Below, one piece after another: positions 1-9,538 of a stretch of 39,935 bases of DNA (position 1 is its first letter; each line of letters opens with the position of its first letter). The notes under the pieces are model-generated. The model was not told the DNA's origin and made no database searches. It saw nothing but the letters and a program-made list of their open reading frames with translations. Source of the DNA: an uncultured Coprococcus sp. (GTDB taxonomy: Bacteria > Bacillota > Clostridia > Lachnospirales > Lachnospiraceae); assembly GCA_900548215.1 (NCBI GenBank), contig URJI01000012.1, forward strand, positions 1 to 39,935, read 5' to 3'. The position numbers were made by a program, and so were the translations under genes.

Positions 1-36
1 GGAGGAATGTCACAAAAACAGAAAGGGAAAGGAAAT

Positions 37-3000
37 ATGGTGAGATTTAGAACAAGACTGGTTGCTGCGACATGTGCGGTTGCTATGGTAGGTTCATTCT
101 GGGGAAGTGCGGGTATTACCTGGGCGGCAAGTACCGATGAGCCGTATGCGGAGATAGCTCAGAGTATCGGGCTCGATCCTCTGGTTTTTGATACAGCAAT
201 GGATGCTGCCTGGACAGACAAGGTATATGCAAGTAACGATACAGGTAGTTATCCGGAGCTTGGCAGGATCGAAGATGTTACTGTGGGGAAGAAGGCTGTG
301 CTCACTGCAAAGGTGACACTTGATGGAGATTATTCAGGACTTGATGGAGCAGAGGCAGAGGATGGAACTTACAATGCTATCCAGCTTTCCTGTGCGATCA
401 AGACTGGGGACGGCTGGACTTATACAAAGTCGGACGATTACCCATTTCTGAAAACGGACAATTTTGCAGATGGCAGCGCTGAGGTGACATTTGCATTTGA
501 TGTGGAGGATATAGGTGCGGTATCGGAGATAGTATTCCAGTACAATTCCAATTCCGCATATACAGGAACTATATCTGTATCTGACGTGGATATACAGAGT
601 GAAGATGCTGGTGGAGACGGAGAAGATGGACAGACTCCGGGCGGCGAAGATGGACAGAATCCAGGCAGCGGCGATTCTGGAAGCGAATCAGGAAATGGTT
701 CAAGTTCTGCAACTGGCAACGTGTCAGGAAAGGTAGCTCCAGCCATTACAGAGAACACAGTCTGGAGTAGTGCTGATGCAGTTCTTGCATTTGACGTCAC
801 CTCAGATAAGACTTGGAAAGATAAAGTGTATGCCAGCAATGACAGCGCTACATATGCCGACATGGCGAGAATAGAGGGTGCAACTGTAGGTGAAAAGGCG
901 AAACTCACAGCTACGGTTTCACTTGATGGCGATATATCAGGTCTTGACGGTGCTGAGGCGTCAGACGGATCATATAATGCAATCCAGCTTGCTTGTGCTA
1001 TCAAGACAGGCGATAGCTGGACATATGCCAAGTCAGATGACTATCCATTCTTAAAGAGTGAGAACCTTATAGATGGCAAATGCAGCGTAGAGTTTAACTT
1101 CAATGGAGTGGATGCAGGCGATGTTCAGGAGATCGTATTCCAGTACAATGCAAACTCAGCATTTACAGGAAAGGTTCTCATCGGCGGCGTTGCAGTTGAC
1201 AAGGTAGAGAGTGGCAAGAAGCCGACAACATCAGAGACTGAGGTTGGAAACTTTGCAGATGCAAGCCTTGTGTTTGACACAGCGAGCGATGCAAAGTGGA
1301 CAGACAAGGCATTTGCCAGCAATGATACAGGAAGCTATACAGATATTCCTACAGTAGACAATGTCAAAGTTGGAGCAAAGGCAAAGCTCACAGCTACAGT
1401 TACACTTGATGCAGATGCAACGGGACTTGACGGTGCCGAGGCGTCAGACGGTTCATATAACGCGATACAGCTTGCATGTGCCATGAAGACTGGAGACAGC
1501 TGGGATTACGCCAAGTCAGGCGACTATCCGTTCATCAAGGCTGAGAACTTTGTCGATGGCAAGTGCGATATATCATTTGCATTTGATGTATCAGAGGTGG
1601 GAAATGTGCAGGAGATAGTATTCCAATACAATTCCAACTCAGCATATGCTGGCAAGATCACAATAAGCAACGTTAAGGTACTTGATGTTAAGGAGAGCAG
1701 CGGCGAACTTGAGCAGCGAGACCCTGCTGTCATCTCGGATCTCTCATCGGCTGAGGATTATGACAAGTGGAGCACAGAGGCCGGATATGCATACAAGCAC
1801 GGCGATGCAGCCAACAAGGCAGGTACTGCCACACCTGACATATCATATGACAGTGCAAATGAGAGACTTAAGGTTTCTGTTGACTACTCAGCAGATTCAA
1901 CTTCCTCATGGAGTGAGGCAAAGGTTAAGTGTGTTCCTACAGAGGCTATGGATGTGAGCCGGTACAACCAGCTCAGTGTGGATATCATCTACCCGGCAAA
2001 GCTCAAGGGAAGCAAGATCAAGTTTTTTGCAAATGGAATAATAAATAAAGATACAACCATCGATGATGATGCAGAGGATATCGGAGATGGATTAAAGAAG
2101 GTTACAGTTACTATGGGATTTACTCCGACGGATAAACCACTCACAGATGTGACAATAGGAATCATCGGAAGCAGCACAAGCTTCAAAGGCAATGTATATC
2201 TTGATAATCTTGTTCTGTCACAGGCAGATACAACAAAGGATTTTGTCGAGATAACAGAGACTCCTGGTGCTGGTTCACCAGTGGATCTTTCACGGATGCC
2301 ATCATCAGTTAGAGTGAGCGATGCGAATGCAGCAGACAGTGCAAAGGCACTTGCGGCATACCTGAATACGCTCATGAACAGTGATCAGGTTCTGTTCGGA
2401 CATCAGAATGATGTGAGCAGAAGCGTAAATCCACAGGCGTCACTCGGTGATGTATATGATGTGACTGGACAGGTCAGCGGTGTGTTCGGAATCGACTCAC
2501 TGGCAGTTACAGGCTCGGAGGCAGGCGGTTCAGACGCGGCTTCGGCACTGGCAAACTCAGTGGCATACAGCAAGACTGCAGCGGCAAATGGTGCGATCGT
2601 GTCATTGTCAATGCATATGCCAAACTTCTCCAGCTCCAAGATAGTGAAGAACTCGGATGGAACATACAGTTTCTACGGATGTGATTTCTCAGAGTCCAAG
2701 GATCTGTCAAATGACATAGTAAAGCAGATTCTCCCAGGTGGAGAGTACAATGAGGTATTTACAGCTTACCTCGATGTGATCGCAGACTACGCATCACAGC
2801 TTCAGGCTGCAGGAATACCTATCATGATCAGACCATTCCACGAGAATACAGGAAGCTGGTTCTGGTGGGGATCAATGAACACAGCTGAGACATACAAGTC
2901 TCTCTACAGATATACCAAGGATTACATGGAGCAGAGCGGTGTACACAACCTTCTCTGGGTATACTCGCCAAACGGACCTGTCACATCAGAGGCAGCTTAC

Positions 3001-4779
3001 GTGTCATACTATCCAGGCGATGAGTATGTAGATATCCTTGCATTTGACTATTACAACGATTACAATTCGTACCCTGCAGCAGCAGACAACTCTTTCTTTG
3101 ACAGTCTTGATACAACATGTAATATCGTGTCATCAATAGCTGCAAAGAGAGGCAAGATACCAGCCATCGCTGAGTGCGGTGTCAGAGTCATGAAGAAGGA
3201 CGGTTCAGACAACGAGGGACTTCTCGTAAAGGGTAATCCGGTTGGAACAGAGGCTTCAGGAAAGAACTGGTATCAGGAAGTCAACGACATTGCGAAGAAG
3301 AACAACATGCCATACTACCTCGTATGGGCCAACTTCGGAGATACCAACTTCTACGTTCCATATAAGTATGACGACACACATGGGCAGGAGCTTATAAATG
3401 ACTTCATAAAGTACTACAACGACGATTCATCAATATTTGGTGGCGATACAGGATTCTACAGTAACATGGGAACCCTTGCAGGAGTATCTGCAAATACATA
3501 CACGGGCCAGATGGGTTACATGGTATATCCATTTGACAGAGATACCATCCTCAAGGCGACAACACTCAAGGCTGGTGTTAAGAATGCATCAAAGGTTCAG
3601 TTCGTTATCAACAATCCTGATACAGGTGTTAAGCTTACACTCAACGCTGAGGCTGGAGCCGAGATTGCCGCTGCAGGATCAGAGCCAACACTTTACACGG
3701 CTGATCTTACAGAGAAGAATCTCAGCAAGCTTGGAAAGACAGATACAGCAACCATCACACTCTTGGCAGATGGCGAGCAGCTCGCACAGCTGTCACACAT
3801 AAGCCTTGGAAAGGCCAAGGATAAGGCTCCTGCAAATGTCATCGAGGACTTCGAGTACTATTCAGGAAGCGACGGACTTCTGGATTCCACATACACATCT
3901 AACTCAGCCGCAGGATGCAGCTCAAGCTTTGTTCTTGACAAGACGCATAAGAACGGTGGCACATACGGCGGCGCATTCAAGTATACGCTTGAGACAAATG
4001 GGTCAGAGGTGTGGACAGGAAGGATCAAGTCAGAGCTCACAAACAATGATTTCTCAAAGTACAATGCATTTGAGATGTGGGTACAGCCGGACGGTATGGG
4101 ACAGAAACTTGTAATCCAGATCACAGATGGAAGCGGCGAGGAATTTGAGGTATACCTCACAGATTTCGTAAAGGGAACAAAGGCACAGTATGTTACTATT
4201 CCATTCAGCTCATTCAAGGGTAAGAAGGGTGGTACACTCGATGCATCGGATATAGTCAAATTTGCTGTATGGTGCAACTCGATCGTGCCGGAGGATCACA
4301 CAGGCAAGTGGACAGTTGATTCAACTATCTACTTTGATGGAATCCAGGCAGTGAAGCTCACGGATGATATGCTCAAGAAGAATCCGGTTGACAAGAATGG
4401 ACTTATCATAACAGACAAGTCACTTGTAAAAAAGGATGAGGTAGATCCAGGTAAGGACGATCCGACTACAGAGGCTCCGGGTAAGGATGATCCTACAACG
4501 GAGAATCCAACTACAGAGAACCCAACTACAGACAATCCAACTACAGAGAACCCAACAACAGACAATCCTACAACTGAAGCTCCGGGAGATGATGATCCGA
4601 CTACGGAAGATCCTGGCAAGGGAGGTACGACAGAACCGACCACAGCGGCTGACGGCAAGGGACAGAATGCGGTAAATACCGGCGACAAGTCCCCTGTAGA
4701 TACAATGTTTGCGATAATGATAGCATCACTTATCATGGCTGGTGCAGCATATATCGTTATCAAAAAAGAGAGAGAGTAA
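37..4779 (+). CDS. Multimodular secreted GH26 endo-beta-1,4-mannanase with C-terminal surface anchor
   Basis: Predicted to cut mannan or glucomannan at the cell surface. From the ATG at 37 (1580 aa) there is a signal peptide at about 1-31. Three tandem ~140-residue modules follow at about 47-186, 251-388 and 411-550, each containing a Y-N-A-I-Q-L core and a E-I-V-F-Q-Y-N motif. Next come a beta-sandwich carbohydrate-binding-like module (562-729), the GH26 domain (748-1128), an Ig-like linker, a second carbohydrate-binding-like module (1266-1440), a Thr/Pro-rich PTTE/PTTD linker, N-T-G-D near 1547, one membrane helix and a K-K-E-R-E tail. GH26 acid/base Glu is in RPFHENTG (about E936) and the nucleophile in IPAIAECG (about E1046). 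GH26 flanked by binding modules recalls Roseburia mannanases (CBM27/CBM23), but I cannot assign CBM families by eye. The N-T-G-D anchor resembles LPXTG variants; sorting by a sortase is inferred. ATG 37 has AAAGGAAA upstream; an ATG at 7 is only 1 nt from GGAGG. Confidence 0.9.
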   Translation: MVRFRTRLVAATCAVAMVGSFWGSAGITWAASTDEPYAEIAQSIGLDPLVFDTAMDAAWTDKVYASNDTGSYPELGRIEDVTVGKKAVLTAKVTLDGDYSGLDGAEAEDGTYNAIQLSCAIKTGDGWTYTKSDDYPFLKTDNFADGSAEVTFAFDVEDIGAVSEIVFQYNSNSAYTGTISVSDVDIQSEDAGGDGEDGQTPGGEDGQNPGSGDSGSESGNGSSSATGNVSGKVAPAITENTVWSSADAVLAFDVTSDKTWKDKVYASNDSATYADMARIEGATVGEKAKLTATVSLDGDISGLDGAEASDGSYNAIQLACAIKTGDSWTYAKSDDYPFLKSENLIDGKCSVEFNFNGVDAGDVQEIVFQYNANSAFTGKVLIGGVAVDKVESGKKPTTSETEVGNFADASLVFDTASDAKWTDKAFASNDTGSYTDIPTVDNVKVGAKAKLTATVTLDADATGLDGAEASDGSYNAIQLACAMKTGDSWDYAKSGDYPFIKAENFVDGKCDISFAFDVSEVGNVQEIVFQYNSNSAYAGKITISNVKVLDVKESSGELEQRDPAVISDLSSAEDYDKWSTEAGYAYKHGDAANKAGTATPDISYDSANERLKVSVDYSADSTSSWSEAKVKCVPTEAMDVSRYNQLSVDIIYPAKLKGSKIKFFANGIINKDTTIDDDAEDIGDGLKKVTVTMGFTPTDKPLTDVTIGIIGSSTSFKGNVYLDNLVLSQADTTKDFVEITETPGAGSPVDLSRMPSSVRVSDANAADSAKALAAYLNTLMNSDQVLFGHQNDVSRSVNPQASLGDVYDVTGQVSGVFGIDSLAVTGSEAGGSDAASALANSVAYSKTAAANGAIVSLSMHMPNFSSSKIVKNSDGTYSFYGCDFSESKDLSNDIVKQILPGGEYNEVFTAYLDVIADYASQLQAAGIPIMIRPFHENTGSWFWWGSMNTAETYKSLYRYTKDYMEQSGVHNLLWVYSPNGPVTSEAAYVSYYPGDEYVDILAFDYYNDYNSYPAAADNSFFDSLDTTCNIVSSIAAKRGKIPAIAECGVRVMKKDGSDNEGLLVKGNPVGTEASGKNWYQEVNDIAKKNNMPYYLVWANFGDTNFYVPYKYDDTHGQELINDFIKYYNDDSSIFGGDTGFYSNMGTLAGVSANTYTGQMGYMVYPFDRDTILKATTLKAGVKNASKVQFVINNPDTGVKLTLNAEAGAEIAAAGSEPTLYTADLTEKNLSKLGKTDTATITLLADGEQLAQLSHISLGKAKDKAPANVIEDFEYYSGSDGLLDSTYTSNSAAGCSSSFVLDKTHKNGGTYGGAFKYTLETNGSEVWTGRIKSELTNNDFSKYNAFEMWVQPDGMGQKLVIQITDGSGEEFEVYLTDFVKGTKAQYVTIPFSSFKGKKGGTLDASDIVKFAVWCNSIVPEDHTGKWTVDSTIYFDGIQAVKLTDDMLKKNPVDKNGLIITDKSLVKKDEVDPGKDDPTTEAPGKDDPTTENPTTENPTTDNPTTENPTTDNPTTEAPGDDDPTTEDPGKGGTTEPTTAADGKGQNAVNTGDKSPVDTMFAIMIASLIMAGAAYIVIKKERE

Positions 4780-4802
4780 TACTCATTATTAGCCATACTA
4801 AA

Positions 4803-4846
4803 GGCGGCGCCAATGTGCTTTGGGCACATGACGCCGCCGATTTTTT
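4803..4846 (+). terminator. Intrinsic terminator of the mannanase gene
   Basis: A GGCGGCG/CGCCGCC outer stem and an ATGTGC/GCACAT inner stem are followed by six T residues (4841-4846). It lies between convergent genes; the opposite strand has only a weak U tract. Confidence 0.85.
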
Positions 4847-4872
4847 CGTATATAGATAGGCCGGGAATTATG

Positions 4873-6234
4873 TCAGCATGAGGCTTTGACGCCGGCTTCC
4901 CGTCGTTTTGCCACCAGCTTTTCAACCGGTGTTGACAGATACATGATAGATAGCATCAGTGTGCAGCAGAACCAGATGATAGGTTCTGTGATGGTGACAC
5001 CCATATATCCAAGTCTCGGTGTGAGGATCATGACGGCGAGAACTTTGCCGACAAGCTCCATGGATGATGACATGACCGGAACAATCTTCCTGCCCATGCC
5101 CTGCATGGCGCATCTGAGTACGAACAGAGGACCAAGGACATAGAAGCATGTCACACCGATTCTTACATATCGCACTGCCGGTTCGATGATGGCCGGGTCT
5201 GATGTTCCGGCAACCAGCCTGATGAGAGCCGGGCTGAACAGCCAGCCGCACACGATCATGACAGTTGTTATGATCGTGTTGATGATGATCGCATCCCTTA
5301 CGCCTTGGTGTACACGGTCATATTTGCCTGCTCCCATATTCTGGCTGACAAATGTTGTGACGGCATTTCCTACTATATAAAGCATGAACATGAGGATATC
5401 AAATATCTTTCTGGCTGCGGTGTGCGCAGTCACTATGTCTGTGCCGAGGTTGTTGATCGCCCTCTGGAGAATAACAGTTCCGATGTTTACAATGCAGCTC
5501 ATAAAGCCCATTGCAAGTGCTGACTGTATGAGGTCTGACCGGTCTTCCTTTGTGACTGCGTATTCATCCTTTTTAGGGATGAGGTGTTTTGCCTTAAGAC
5601 ATATATATGCAAATGCCAGAATACCTGCCAGCGCCTGTGATATGTCGGTTGCGATGGCTGCACCCTTTACACCCATGTCAAATGCTCTGATGAACAGGAG
5701 ATCCAGGACAACATTTAACACAACTGATATTCCCAGGAATATCAGCGGAGTCTTGCTGTCTCCCACTGCACGCAGAATGTTGGCACACAGATTGTAAAGG
5801 GAACAGAATATGATACCTGCTATGATGATGACTACGTAGTCATTTGCCATATCTACGATGTTGTCAGGAGTTTTGAGCAGGACGAGTATAGATCTTATAA
5901 AGACAAGTCCCAATATGGTGAGGACAATGCTTGTCACAAGTGTGAGAATCGCAGATGCACCTATGCATTGCCTCATTTTTTTATAATCCTTAGCTCCATA
6001 ATATTTGGCGATGGGGATTGCAAGACCCATTGTGCCGCTGTTGAGAAAACCTATCATCATGTTTGATATGACTGAGGTAGCTCCTACGGCTGCCAGTGCC
6101 TGAGGACTTACATAGTTGCCCACGATGGCTGAGTCTGTGAAACTGTATAACTGCTGGGCGATCTGTCCGAGTATCATGGGAACAGCGAACATCCATATGA
6201 CTTTCATTGGTTTTCCGACGGTAAGGTCTTTCAT
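4873..6234 (-). CDS. MATE-family multidrug/toxin or metabolite exporter
   Basis: A 453-residue polytopic protein with about 12 hydrophobic segments in two homologous halves. It opens with the typical MATE start (positively charged N-terminus, then P-M-I-L-G-Q and the segment S-F-T-D-S-A-I-V-G-N) and has a second-half V-S-Q-N-M-G-A-G-K-Y-D-R loop that is characteristic of the family. Known members are Na+ or H+ antiporters that export cationic drugs or metabolites; the substrate here cannot be predicted. AAGGAGG lies 7 nt before the ATG. It stands alone, convergent with the mannanase and divergent from the L,D-transpeptidase. Confidence 0.9.
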   Translation of the reverse strand: MKDLTVGKPMKVIWMFAVPMILGQIAQQLYSFTDSAIVGNYVSPQALAAVGATSVISNMMIGFLNSGTMGLAIPIAKYYGAKDYKKMRQCIGASAILTLVTSIVLTILGLVFIRSILVLLKTPDNIVDMANDYVVIIIAGIIFCSLYNLCANILRAVGDSKTPLIFLGISVVLNVVLDLLFIRAFDMGVKGAAIATDISQALAGILAFAYICLKAKHLIPKKDEYAVTKEDRSDLIQSALAMGFMSCIVNIGTVILQRAINNLGTDIVTAHTAARKIFDILMFMLYIVGNAVTTFVSQNMGAGKYDRVHQGVRDAIIINTIITTVMIVCGWLFSPALIRLVAGTSDPAIIEPAVRYVRIGVTCFYVLGPLFVLRCAMQGMGRKIVPVMSSSMELVGKVLAVMILTPRLGYMGVTITEPIIWFCCTLMLSIMYLSTPVEKLVAKRREAGVKASC

Positions 6235-6440
6235 TGCATATCCTCCTTCAACATTAATAGTGTATTGTAAGTATAATCTGATTTTGGGCGTCTGATAATG
6301 GATTGTACAACTATCGCAGATAAAGTCAATGTAGTTTTAGACTTTTTTTCTATAAAAATGTTTTATTTTGGGATAGAAAATGTTATCTTAAAGAATACCG
6401 AGTGAAAAGAAAAAAACTGTACATAATACTAAAGAATAAA

Positions 6441-8045
6441 ATGAAAGAAATGGAAGATATGGATAAGAATAACAGCAATAATGAAGAGAAGATACAGAAG
6501 GATAAAGCTTCTGCAGAAAAGAAGGATAACCATAAGAAGTATGCGGCCAGGGATAATAAGAAAAAGAAGCTGTATGATGTGGAGAGGATTGTGCTGTATG
6601 CCCTGTGCCTTGTGCTTCTGGGATTGGTGATAAGCCTGGCAACAAAAAATTACAGGCTTCAGAACAAAGTAAAGGATCTCATGGATGCAGCGGGAAATCA
6701 GAATACCACGGAGGCGGTCAGCGATTCTCAAAAGACAGAGAGTGACAGCAGTGGTCAGACGGAGACGACAGAGGTTAAGCTGAGTGTTATGTCGGGAGTC
6801 AGTTATACTGAGATACATCTGGCCGATGAGGAGACGACGAAAGATCAGAAGGCGACAACGGAGCAGCAGACAGACTCAGAACAGGTGGAGGACGCAGAGC
6901 ACCCGGATGCGGAAGACGGTGCTGCTGGCAGCAGTTCTGAGGAAAAGGCACAGCACTCAGAGAACTATAACGGTGAGGATCTTGCAGACAATGGATGTAC
7001 CTATGCTATAAAGGTCAACAGGCAGGAGAACATTGTTACTATATATAAGCTGGATGCAGCGGGATATTATACAGTTCCCGTAAAGGCGATGAGATGTTCG
7101 GTATCACCTGTGGGCGAGACTCCGGTTGGAACTTTCAATATCGCTATGAAGTGGGACTGGCTTGCTTTATTTGACAATTGTTATGGTCAGTATGTGTCAC
7201 AGATAGAGGGTGACACGCTATTTCATTCGGTTCCTTATGTGGATACAGATAAAAGCACTCTTGAAACCTGGGAATTCAACAAGCTGGGTACAGGTGCATC
7301 TCTCGGATGCGTGAGACTGTGCGTGGCTGATACAAAGTGGATATATGAGAATTGTGATCAGGGCACCTATGTAAATATATTTGACAGCGATTACTATGGA
7401 CCACTCGGAAGACCTGTCCCTGTCACAAAGCTTTCGGATACCGAGAATCCTGGATGGGATCCTACAGACATGGTGGAGGAGAATCCTACAACAGGAAAAT
7501 CTGTAATATATGGTGCGGAGAGTCATAGTATAAAGATAAACGAGAACTACGATGTCATGGCAGGAATATGGGCGTTCAATTCAAACAGAGAGGATGTCAC
7601 CGACCAGTTGAAGACAGAGGGAACCGTGGACAATACAAAAGCAGGCAGATATACCGTTAAATACAGTTTTGAGGACAACGGACAGACGGTGGATAAGACA
7701 ATCGTCATAACTGTTGAAGATGATATAGCACCTGTTGTAACCAGAATCCCAATCGAGCTTAAGATTGAGGGTTACGATGGACAGAAGGAAGAGCTGGCGC
7801 AGCTTGTGGCATCATATGTCACAGCCACAGACAATGGCAATCCGATCACAAAGGGAATAGCCACTGATGGCAGAGGCAATACGCTGGACGGCGTGGCAGT
7901 GAAAGATGTCAAAGAGGATAAGATATGTGTAGCGACAAATCATATAGATAATGCGGCTGGAAGCTATAACGTGGTTTGCTGCGCCATGGACAGTAGTGGC
8001 AATGTCTCAGATTTCTTCACGGTGAAGGTTACTATAGTGAAATAG
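6441..8045 (+). CDS. Membrane-anchored L,D-transpeptidase (YkuD) with C-terminal Ig-like domains
   Basis: Predicted to form 3-3 peptidoglycan cross-links or attach proteins to the wall. From ATG 6441 (534 aa) there is a Lys-rich cytoplasmic tail, a membrane helix at about 49-67, a Thr/Glu-rich external linker, and a YkuD domain at about 186-325 containing F-H-S-V-P-Y (H262) and A-S-L-G-C-V-R-L (catalytic C290). The usual S-H-G-C is S-L-G-C here, a form found in a clostridial subfamily with a longer loop between His and Cys. Two Ig-like regions follow (about 360-534). Start is uncertain: GTG 6402 and ATG 6441, 6450 and 6459 are in frame with no strong SD. hflX follows after 22 nt, so the two are probably cotranscribed. 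Confidence 0.85.
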   Translation: MKEMEDMDKNNSNNEEKIQKDKASAEKKDNHKKYAARDNKKKKLYDVERIVLYALCLVLLGLVISLATKNYRLQNKVKDLMDAAGNQNTTEAVSDSQKTESDSSGQTETTEVKLSVMSGVSYTEIHLADEETTKDQKATTEQQTDSEQVEDAEHPDAEDGAAGSSSEEKAQHSENYNGEDLADNGCTYAIKVNRQENIVTIYKLDAAGYYTVPVKAMRCSVSPVGETPVGTFNIAMKWDWLALFDNCYGQYVSQIEGDTLFHSVPYVDTDKSTLETWEFNKLGTGASLGCVRLCVADTKWIYENCDQGTYVNIFDSDYYGPLGRPVPVTKLSDTENPGWDPTDMVEENPTTGKSVIYGAESHSIKINENYDVMAGIWAFNSNREDVTDQLKTEGTVDNTKAGRYTVKYSFEDNGQTVDKTIVITVEDDIAPVVTRIPIELKIEGYDGQKEELAQLVASYVTATDNGNPITKGIATDGRGNTLDGVAVKDVKEDKICVATNHIDNAAGSYNVVCCAMDSSGNVSDFFTVKVTIVK

Positions 8046-8067
8046 CTGCAGTTTTGGAGAGCGGAAT

Positions 8068-9390
8068 ATGGCAGATAAAAAACATAATGTATATGACCTG
8101 GAGGCAGAGAAGATCCAGGAAAAGATAATAATATTTGTGGTGGATACCGGTGGATATGACCAGAAGGGTGTGTCGCCGAAGGTTCAGTCATCTCTGGATG
8201 AGCTGGCAGAACTCATAGATACTGCCGGGGCAGAGGTTGTCGGCCGTATGGTTCAGAACAGAGAGAAGATTGCAAATGATCTGTATCTTGGCCGCGGTAA
8301 GGTTGATGAGCTCCGTGACATGATATATGAACTTGGTGCCACGGGCGTGTGCTGTGATGACGAACTATCACCGGCACAGCTCATGAACCTTCAGGATGCG
8401 CTGGACATAAAAGTCATGGACAGGACTATGGTCATACTTGATATATTTGCGGCTCATGCGGGAAGCTATGAGGGCAAACTCCAGGTGGAACTTGCCCAGC
8501 TTAAGTTCAGAGCAACAAGACTTGTGGGTATGCGTGATTCCCTGTCCAGGCTTGGCGGAGGAATAGGAACCAGAGGACCAGGAGAGAAAAAACTTGAGAT
8601 AGACCGTCGAGTTATAAGAGACAGGATATCCAGGCTCAAGGCTGAACTTAAAGCGGTTGAGGCTCAGCGCTGGCAGCAGAGAAAACAGCGCCAGCAGAGT
8701 GCGGTTCCAGTGATTGGAATTGTCGGCTATACCAATGCGGGAAAGTCAACTCTTCTCAATGCGCTGACAGGTGCAGGTGTTCTTGAGGAAGATAAGCTGT
8801 TTGCAACTCTTGATCCTACCACCAGAAGTTTCAAACTGCCTGGTGGTCAGAATGTTCTTCTGACTGATACCGTAGGATTTATCAGAAAGCTGCCGCACCA
8901 TCTGGTGGAGGCATTTGGTTCAACCCTTGAAGAGGCGAAATACTGTGATGTCATTTTGCATGTGGTTGATGCGTCGGATGACAACTGGGACAGCAACATA
9001 GAGACGGTGTACAGTACATTACAACAACTTAAGATAGATGAAGATTCAGGCAAGCCTGTGATAACAGTGTTTAACAAGACAGACAGATTATCCAGAGATG
9101 ATCTGGCCGGTGTCAGGGATCTTCGTGCTGACAGGACTCTGTATGTATCGGCGAAGACAGGGCAGGGACTTGACGAACTTGCAAGGGCTATAGAGGAAGT
9201 GCTCAGAGAGCAGAAAACCTATATAAGACATACATTTGCCTATACAGATGCGGGGATGGCCGGTCTCATCCACAAGTACGGTGAGATCAAGACAGAAGAG
9301 TATCTGGATGATGGCATATTTATAGAAGCGTATGTTCCCAAATTCATATTGGGTAAGCTTGGAATGGCCGATGAAGAAGAGAAATATTGA
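8068..9390 (+). CDS. hflX: GTPase HflX, ribosome-splitting/rescue factor
   Basis: A 440-residue OBG-like GTPase of the HflX family. These proteins bind the 50S subunit and split stalled 70S ribosomes under stress. The N-terminal HflX subdomain ends in the conserved glycine-rich segment (R-L-G-G-G-I-G-T-R-G-P-G-E). A coiled coil and then the G domain follow: G1 GYTNAGKST (220-228), G3 D-T-V-G-F, G4 N-K-T-D, and G5 near V-S-A-K-T-G. A C-terminal ~80-residue domain completes it. Length is normal. GGAG about 9 nt upstream supports the ATG at 8068. It follows the L,D-transpeptidase by 22 nt. Confidence 0.96.
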   Translation: MADKKHNVYDLEAEKIQEKIIIFVVDTGGYDQKGVSPKVQSSLDELAELIDTAGAEVVGRMVQNREKIANDLYLGRGKVDELRDMIYELGATGVCCDDELSPAQLMNLQDALDIKVMDRTMVILDIFAAHAGSYEGKLQVELAQLKFRATRLVGMRDSLSRLGGGIGTRGPGEKKLEIDRRVIRDRISRLKAELKAVEAQRWQQRKQRQQSAVPVIGIVGYTNAGKSTLLNALTGAGVLEEDKLFATLDPTTRSFKLPGGQNVLLTDTVGFIRKLPHHLVEAFGSTLEEAKYCDVILHVVDASDDNWDSNIETVYSTLQQLKIDEDSGKPVITVFNKTDRLSRDDLAGVRDLRADRTLYVSAKTGQGLDELARAIEEVLREQKTYIRHTFAYTDAGMAGLIHKYGEIKTEEYLDDGIFIEAYVPKFILGKLGMADEEEKY

Positions 9391-9402
9391 TGAGAAAAAA
9401 GT

Positions 9403-9441
9403 GATAAAGAGCCAATATCGTTGCATATTAGGCTCTTTATC
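9403..9441 (+). terminator. Stem-loop after hflX (possible terminator)
   Basis: GATAAAGAGCC (9403-9413) pairs with GGCTCTTTATC (9431-9441), with an AATAT/ATATT inner extension. No T run follows on the plus strand. The A6 before it would give a U tract only on the minus strand, so its polarity is unclear. Confidence 0.5.
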
Positions 9442-9465
9442 TGGTATAAAGATGGTATGAACATA

Positions 9466-9494
9466 TTTACATAATTAAGAATATTGTGTAAATT
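9466..9494 (+). promoter_or_regulatory. Predicted sigma-A promoter of the repeat-containing membrane protein
   Basis: TTTACA (9466-9471), 17-nt spacer, TAAATT (9489-9494). An ATTTACA/TGTAAAT inverted repeat overlaps it (about 9465-9493) and could be a regulatory site. Confidence 0.45.
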
Positions 9495-9538
9495 GTTAAT
9501 GGTAGGAATGTGGAAATATATCAAAGAAAGGGAAAATT

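Noticed and set aside
438..1031. 197-codon minus-strand frame within the mannanase gene
   Set aside because: It is antisense to the tandem modules and follows their repeat pattern; a codon-bias artefact.
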